A DNA stretch of 11,244 bases from Amoeboradix gromovi (Eukaryota; Sanchytriomycota; Sanchytriomycetes; Sanchytriales; Sanchytriaceae): the NCBI GenBank assembly GCA_018985225.1, contig JADGIF010000309.1:1-11244 (forward strand), read 5' to 3'. Made by a program: the position numbers and the translations under genes. This document shows, piece after piece, positions 7,036 to 11,244 of this stretch (its first letter is position 1; each line of letters begins with the position of its first letter). The notes below the pieces were generated by a model. The model saw only the letters and a program-made list of their open reading frames with translations. It did no database searches and was not told where the DNA came from.

Positions 7036-7090
7036 TGAAATAATGATTCAAACTGTTTCAGAAAGTTAGTCCAGTTTTTATATTTGATGT
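7036..7090 (+). repeat. 55-bp dispersed repeat, copy 2
   Basis: Direct copy of 5563-5617 with four mismatches. The last 31 bases are identical. On the minus strand it encodes TSNIKTGLTF, followed here by a stop codon. Confidence 0.8.
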
Positions 7091-7183
7091 AGCTTTTGTA
7101 TCATAAACCAAGTGTGCATTCATGTGATTTCGAACAGCAACAAAATAATTAGGCTCTGAAGAGTTTATAGCCATGCCAAAGTT

Positions 7184-7320
7184 CTAAAAAAGAATTGACT
7201 TGTAGGTTTGGATTCCTCCCAATCCCAATCCAGGTATGTGAGATTAATCTAATCCATGCGGGATCAATCCGGGTGTATTAATTTGCTCTGCAAAAACAAT
7301 CCTGCTAAACTGCTTTTTCC
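7184..7320. other. Gap with ATTAATC-rich sequence
   Basis: Repeated GATTAATC and CAATCC blocks, one of which (GATTAATCTAATC, 7242-7254) recurs inverted at 7565-7577. The end of this stretch (CTGCTAAACTGCTTTTTCCA) has the form of a branch site plus pyrimidine tract before the CAG ending at 7322. No coding frame was found. Confidence 0.4.
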
Positions 7321-7322
7321 AG

Positions 7323-7479
7323 TATTGAGGTCAGTGAAGGCAAAGATCTCTATTTCCAAATTGTTATTGAAGAGATTGTACAATACATTATAGCAAGTTG
7401 AGGTTTACTCAAAGAAAATTTGGCAAAACAAAATTCGCTAGATTGGTACAAAGAGTTAAGCAATTTTGGTTCAGTTTAA
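7323..7479 (+). pseudogene. Orphan exon-like frame with one internal stop
   Basis: A fine splice acceptor (branch-like TGCTAAAC, pyrimidines, CAG ending at 7322) is followed by IEVSEGKDLYFQIVIEEIV, then a TGA at 7399-7401, then KENLAKQNSLDWYKELSNFG in the same frame to a stop at 7477. The composition on both sides of the TGA is protein-like and hydrophilic or helical, so this may be an exon that has acquired a stop. No donor or partner exon could be fixed and no family is recognised. Confidence 0.35.
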
Positions 7480-7570
7480 GATAAAATGAATTTATCAAAT
7501 ATACCGCGCTAGAGTTAAATTGCCCTAGTAGCTAGATTAATCCATGGAGCTGAGTCTATGTTGAGATTAG

Positions 7571-7717
7571 ATTAATCGAAGCTTGCACGTCTACTCATAT
7601 GTTTTCGAAGAGCTTTCTATGTGCCAGAAATATTATAAAAATGGAAGCTGTAATTTAAAAGTAGATAAAAACCAAAGGATAATGAGGAAAATTACTGGGC
7701 CCTGTAATATCTCTTAA
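7571..7717 (+). CDS. Exon-like frame with a CCCH-like cysteine pair
   Basis: After TTGAGATTAG, an acceptor-like end, the frame is open for 48 codons to TAA 7715. It reads HVYSYVFEELSMCQKYYKNG and then SCNLKVDKNQRIMRKITGPC. The CQKYYKNGSC spacing (C-x8-C) resembles the first half of a CCCH zinc finger, but the third cysteine and the histidine are not in place, so zinc binding is not supported. If an intron ran from 7704 (GTAATA) to 7817 (ATAAG), this frame would continue in register into the ORF at 7823. The acceptor AAG is poor, so the join is only a possibility. Confidence 0.3.
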   Translation: MNRSLHVYSYVFEELSMCQKYYKNGSCNLKVDKNQRIMRKITGPCNIS

Positions 7718-7822
7718 TTTTCCTAGAAATCAAGATATTTTGTGGTGATAAGACTTCATAATGTGAGATTTAAATTTCTTGGCCAATACTACTAAAAACA
7801 CTGTTTCATCCAATAAGCGATC

Positions 7823-8041
7823 ATGGAGCAACTGAACTCTTTAGAATTGGATTTGAAAGCATTGCTTCAGCGTAGGCAACACCTACAACATACATTAGTA
7901 GAGATAGAAAATGACATTTTAGAATACGAGAATGACTTCATAAACAACAGTAGTTTGTTGGTAGATAAGAAAAGAAAGGATTCTTTCCGGTTATTTGCAC
8001 GTAAAAGAAGAAGAAGAACAAATGAGACATCAAATATTTAA
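7823..8041 (+). CDS. Small basic coiled-coil protein, weakly Eaf6-like
   Basis: 72 codons from ATG 7823, with an in-frame TAA nine bases upstream (7814). Residues 2-38 form a coiled coil (LKALLQRRQHLQHTLVEIEN, then DILEYENDF), and the tail is very basic (FRLFARKRRRR), as in a nuclear protein. The pattern L-x2-IE-x2-I-x2-YE-x2-F recalls Eaf6, the small subunit of NuA4-type histone acetyltransferases. The conserved GNIIRGF stretch of that family is missing, so the assignment is doubtful. Alternatives are any small leucine-rich nuclear protein or the last exon of a gene starting upstream. An AATAAA lies about 20 bases past the stop. The gene is on the same strand as all predicted genes to its right. 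Confidence 0.5.
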   Translation: MEQLNSLELDLKALLQRRQHLQHTLVEIENDILEYENDFINNSSLLVDKKRKDSFRLFARKRRRRTNETSNI

Positions 8042-8200
8042 ACGCTAAACCAAGAACTTCAATAAATAGGTTTTCGAAGAGAAAGGCGGTTAACTACTTG
8101 ACACTATCTACTAATTAAGTGGGATGCTACTGGGCATAACGGGTAGCGCTAAATCTGTTGAAAGATAACAAACATTTTTAGTACATAGTTCAGTCGCCAT

Positions 8201-8403
8201 ATGCTTACTATTGTAAGTAAACAAAGAAAAAAACTAAGGTTGTCATGCGCAAATCTCAAGGGACAATTTAAAAGAAGCTTTTATAGTCAATGCGCCCACG
8301 CAATTCCAAAAGGATTAATAGTGCAACAAAAAGGCTTCAGCATATTAAGTTTCTATTAGGTGAAAGTCAAAGCTGGCCGACAAGCATAGGTGATAAAATA
8401 TGA
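8201..8403 (+). CDS. Possible two-exon micro-gene, 41 residues
   Basis: Exon 1 is ATGCTTACTATT (8201-8212), followed by a perfect GTAAGT donor. The intron would end at CTTTTATAG (8286), 74 bases, and the next codon, TCA (8287), is in frame. Exon 2 reads SMRPRNSKRINSATKRLQHI and KFLLGESQSWPTSIGDKI to TGA 8401. An in-frame stop (8186) precedes the ATG. The product would be small and basic with no known family. A second intron, 8390-8436 (GTGATA to TTTTTATAG with a TGTAAC branch site), would instead give a slightly different tail ending at 8459. The frame continuity and strong donor support it, but 41 codons can arise by chance. Confidence 0.3.
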
Positions 8404-8579
8404 TGCATTTAAAAAATGTAACTCTTGTTTTTATAGTGAGTGTCTCAAACTCTGATTAAACTGAAGTAGAGTTTACTAGTATTGTTTCGGTTTTCTTTAT
8501 TTGGTTTCCATGATTGGTTAAACTCTAATCTTTGTCTTCATTTATTTAGCAACGCCCCTAGTTGTCTAATACATCGTAA
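8404..8579 (+). promoter_or_regulatory. Upstream region of the coiled-coil gene with acceptor-like site
   Basis: CTCTAATCTTTGTCTTCATT (8523-8542) and TTATTTAG ending at 8549 form a typical branch site, pyrimidine tract and acceptor. This could close an intron in the 5' untranslated leader of the gene at 8580. No coding frame was found between 8460 and 8579. Confidence 0.35.
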
Positions 8580-9877
8580 ATGGATAAAGTGAGCGTACTA
8601 GAGAAGCAGTTGGGAATGTATATGAGAATGAACAAGGTTATGAAGAAGGAGATTGACCAAACGTACCAACAAGGTTTAACACAAAAACAGACTGAAATCG
8701 GACTAAGCAGAAATTTGTCTCGTCAAAAGAGCGATCTTGGGCAGAAACTAGAAATGACTGTTAATGAGAACCACGAGTATAAACGCCGTTGTGCAACAGC
8801 CAATATTAAGATTGATGAAAAGAACAAGGAGCTAGAAGATATAAAAAGACAGTTGTTTACCTCATCTACAACCAATAACCAGTTAGAAAAGGCAAACATT
8901 AAGTTAACGGATGACTTGAAAAAGTTAACAATGGAATTCACTATTCTACAAAGAGAGAAACATGATGTTGATAAAAAACTATTGCAGGTAAAAGCTGTGA
9001 ACACTCAGGATCAAAAGATCAAAGCCAACTTGAATGCTGAAATTTCAAAGTTAAGCGCTCAGCTGGAAACTTCGTCTTCAAAGAGGCGACAGCTCTCAAA
9101 TACCTTGATTTCTAAAAATGAACAACTCAGCAAACAAGCGATAGAAATTTCAAGCTTCAAAAAGGATCATTTGCCTAAAATCAAGGCGTTAAACAAAACA
9201 ATTGAAGATCAAAAGAAGGAGCTGTTGAAAACCACTCAGAAGTACGATAATCTTATCATTAAGCACAAGGAAGATATATTTCGGCTAAATACGACAAAAT
9301 CAAAGCATCATCAAAGAAGTGCGCTGACGGAGTTGGAAAAGAGCTCAGGACATAATTTAGACTCATTGAACGATATTGTTGACTCCACACTATGCTATCT
9401 TGCAGCTGCATCAAAAGACCTTGAACTCACTATTGATAGCCATAATGGCACCCTTGAAGGTAAAATGGAGGCTTGCAATGCTTGCTGTGCTGCAGTCTTG
9501 AAAAAAGTCTGTTCGCAAAAGGAAGCTCTAAATGAATTGAACGAAAAGCTAAGATTGAAGAGGATTGAATGCCAAAATTTAAGTCAAGAAAATAGAGATT
9601 TTAAAGACAAAATTGCGCTCAAGGAAGAAATGGAAATTCAATATGTTCAGTCAATCAAGCAACTAAGTAGGGAGCAGTAATAAATGATTTTGCTTAACTC
9701 TTCTCCACGTTAAAAGTCCTAATTTCCCAGAAAATCAAGAACTTCCTCAGAAAAACTGATAAAACCAGTGGGGTGAAATTTAATAAGGATGCATATCCTT
9801 CAAGCATGTATGACGAGCTGTTAAACAGTTATACAACTAAAGAAAGAGCATCAATTAGAAATTTAAGGCTCGTATAA
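8580..9877 (+). CDS. Long coiled-coil protein of unknown family, one predicted intron
   Basis: The start is ATG 8580, with an in-frame TAA just before it. The first frame runs 366 codons to TAA 9678. Residues 1-240 are a nearly unbroken coiled coil rich in K, E, Q and L (SVLEKQLGMYMRMNKVMKKE onward). A short globular part with four cysteines (about 265-310, EACNACCAAVLKKVC) and a second coil follow. If 9677-9750 (GTAATA to CTCAG, 74 bases, branch-like CCTAAT at 9719) is an intron, the split glutamine codon is preserved and 41 more codons follow (VKFNKDAYPSSMYDELLN) to TAA 9875, giving 407 residues. The unspliced stop overlaps an AATAAA, so termination at 9680 is also possible. The layout suits a cytoskeletal, centrosomal or kinetochore-type scaffold, but no family can be named. 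Confidence 0.7.
9677..9750 (+). other. Predicted intron in the coiled-coil gene
   Basis: GTAATA donor, CCTAAT branch-like site, and AACTTCCTCAG acceptor. Removal joins CA to A to keep a glutamine codon and opens 41 further codons. An earlier acceptor at 9730 (TTTCCCAG) would give a short tail of about 14 residues instead. Confidence 0.5.
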
Positions 9878-9987
9878 TCAGCACAGGTGATTTATAGAAT
9901 AGAAATCGATCACTTTAGCATCTAATTGTGTAGCAAATAATATGAAATAAATTTGTTGCTGTAATCCTGAATAACCAACTTTTTGCA

Positions 9988-11099
9988 ATGCATCGCAACT
10001 TTCCATTCTTGAAGCATGCATCAGGTATTATTAGTGATATCTTTGAAACTGACATCGAGGCAAAAGATTGGGTTGAATGCAGGACCTTCGCGTTGCGAAT
10101 CTGGTTCGAGTACAGTGAATTTACGTCAGAAGCTATTTATTTAGATAATTGCTATCTTCAATTGGCAACATTTTTTAATCATTATCTGAGCGATATTAGC
10201 GAGTTATTTGATGACTGACTTCAAGGTACGGCTTGCTCGTAACGATGAATCTCATATTTACATTTTATCACAGTCGACCAAACAGACAAAGTTATTTTCA
10301 CGAAAGTCGTCAAATGTATCACACCAAATCCAACACACATGTAAAGTTCATCTGTTAAGAGTCATTAATACAAAATTTGAATGCATTTCAGAGTCAAAAC
10401 TGCAGGATATATATGATATCGCGCTAGAAAGTGAGTCTTCAATGCAAGTGCTAGTCAGTTTAGCAACTATAAACATCTCCAGCGCACGAATTTTAACGAG
10501 GGAAACAAGAGGCATTAAGACGCTACTGGAAACAGAGAAAGAGCAAAGAATCAAATGGGAACAGGAATGCAAGAAGTTGAACATCATTTTAACATATCTG
10601 ATCTATGGGGTTTGTGTTAACGATGTGATAAAACATCTACCAGATAAATTGGCGGAGTTCTACAAAGTGAATAGTCACATCTTTAATGTCCCCAGCTCAC
10701 TGGTATCCAAATCACCACAAGCAGACAATCAGTGGAGCATTCTCTACAGCAAGAAGAATTTGAAAAAAGCTCAAACTGATCTTCAAGATTTTATTGATGG
10801 TGATGTAGATTCAATTAAAGGGACGTATAATTTGTTGTTATAGAGGTCATAGATGCTTATTGCCAACAAGAAAGAATTGTATTCAGTCTGGTGATGATTG
10901 ATGGTTATGTAGGGAGGAAGTAGCAAAGTCCCATTCATGTCTTTCGTTAGATCCATGGTGCTATGTTCAAGCTTGGTTTTTTACCAATTGCGAATCCTGT
11001 GTCCTTGGAAAGTACTGGCACTATGATCAGAAGCTTATAAACAAATATATGGAAGTATCGGCTCAAAAGCTATTAACCTCGGCTTGGATAAGCAGTTAA
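9988..11099 (+). CDS. Unrecognised protein, probably three exons (312 residues)
   Basis: ATG 9988 opens a 76-codon frame to TGA 10216. From 10190 another frame is open to TAG 10841, and a third from 10902 to TAA 11097. Two introns join all three: 10115-10199 (GTGAAT to GATATTAG, 85 bases) and 10825-10912 (GTATAA to TTATGTAG, 88 bases), with codon phases preserved at both joints. Exon 2 holds LLETEKEQRIKWEQECKKLN, a short helical coil. Exon 3 has a cysteine- and tryptophan-rich end (PWCYVQAWFFTNCESC, KYWHYDQKLINKYMEVSAQ). No known domain was found. Alternatives for the first joint are a one-base indel or a +1 shift near 10216. The second joint also allows 10800-10923 as the intron. It follows the coiled-coil gene on the same strand. 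Confidence 0.5.
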
Positions 11100-11161
11100 T
11101 TTCAAGAAGAATGGACAGCATGATCTGCTGAGTGCTAAAATGCAGCAAATAAACATATTGT

Positions 11162-11244
11162 TTAAAAGATGGAACCAAATGCCTTGTCCTTGCTGTCCTT
11201 TGTCTTCTTGCTGCTCTTATCCTTGTTCTTTATCCAGCCTCTTA
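11162..11244 (-). CDS. Possible lysine-rich C-terminus entering from the right edge
   Basis: Read leftward from the edge, the frame is open for 26 codons to TAA 11164-11162 and gives KNKDKSSKKTKDSKDKAF then GSIF. Such SKK and KDK tails occur on nuclear and ribosomal proteins. The same bases read on the plus strand give a leucine-rich frame, so one reading is a shadow of the other. Confidence 0.25.
   Translation of the reverse strand, partial: RGWIKNKDKSSKKTKDSKDKAFGSIF
11169..11244 (+). CDS. Possible start of a protein with a signal peptide, cut by the edge
   Basis: ATG 11169 follows an in-frame TAA (11163) and opens 25 codons to the window edge: MEPNALSLLSFVF, then LLLLSLFFIQPL. This is a hydrophobic stretch long enough for a signal peptide or membrane anchor. 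It competes with the antisense lysine-rich frame. Leucine-rich CTT/TTG runs are the complement of AAG/CAA runs, so neither reading is proven. Confidence 0.25.
   Translation, partial: MEPNALSLLSFVFLLLLSLFFIQPL

Larger units (their letters stand above)
6711..7183 (-). pseudogene. Decayed minus-strand gene in several frames
   Basis: Several protein-like frames lie in a row on the minus strand. From a possible splice acceptor (TTCTTTTTTAG, ending at 7184) the first reads NFGMAINSSEPNYFVAVRNH (ATG 7174), then TSNIKTGLTF, a TGA at 7060-7058, NSLNHYFKCINR and a stop at 7019. The next piece reads APFAKTLKDLIYLKEIVG. The last is open from 6923 to the stop at 6711 and holds FPPYGAPPLKMTWSSFYIWC and ASYFGGWQLFSSNCFLA. 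The last two overlap at an (AG)4 run (6896-6903), where losing one AG unit would explain the shift. The family is unknown. Part of it is shared with 5483-5797. At least two frame breaks and one internal stop argue that this copy is dead, though unseen introns could explain some breaks. Confidence 0.45.

Noticed and set aside
8723-9004. Hydrophobic minus-strand frame resembling a membrane protein
   Set aside because: It is the complement of a lysine-rich coiled coil. AAG/AAA codons read as CTT/TTT on the other strand and mimic a membrane protein.
10205-10225. Antizyme-type +1 frameshift at a TGA
   Set aside because: The stop context is loosely similar, but neither frame has antizyme features, and an intron or an indel explains the data as well.
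10348-10587. Minus-strand frame within exon 2 of the 9988 gene
   Set aside because: It is a shadow of a better-supported plus-strand frame.
1-11244. CRISPR arrays, bacterial operons, rRNA or tRNA genes
   Set aside because: No regular repeat-spacer array, no Shine-Dalgarno-led gene strings and no conserved RNA gene sequence were seen.

Overview
The window looks like AT-rich nuclear DNA from a eukaryote with short GT-AG introns. Reasons: a Ty3/gypsy LTR retrotransposon, AATAAA signals at gene ends, several open frames that continue only if a 47-114 nt intron is removed, and no bacterial ribosome binding sites or operons. A fungus or other microbial eukaryote fits best. I cannot name the lineage from sequence alone.

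Layout. 1-2467 is the 3' half of a Ty3/gypsy element: end of reverse transcriptase, RNase H and integrase (cut by the window edge), a frameshift before the integrase C-terminal module, an A-rich stretch, a polypurine tract and a 3' LTR. The LTR appears to have inserted into an unrecognised minus-strand gene (2429-3133), whose last codons and stop now come from LTR DNA. 3535-4678 (minus) is a frameshifted member of the DUF7869 family with the conserved ADN-GQNKN and GHTKFSPD motifs. It meets a plus-strand ORF (4604-4990) head to head. 4990-7200 is a mosaic of short unrecognised ORFs, dispersed and tandem repeats and a decayed minus-strand gene.

From 7300 to the right edge everything plausible is on the plus strand: orphan exon-like pieces (7323-7714), a small basic coiled-coil ORF (7823-8041) that weakly recalls Eaf6, a possible spliced micro-gene (8201-8403), a long coiled-coil protein (8580 to about 9877 with one intron), and an unrecognised gene (9988 to about 11099) best explained by three exons. 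A last ORF begins or ends at the right edge.

No pathway links these genes. The left half reads as a transposon-rich, decaying region and the right half as a run of lineage-specific host genes. Splice models here were made by eye from frame continuity and consensus sites and need transcript evidence.
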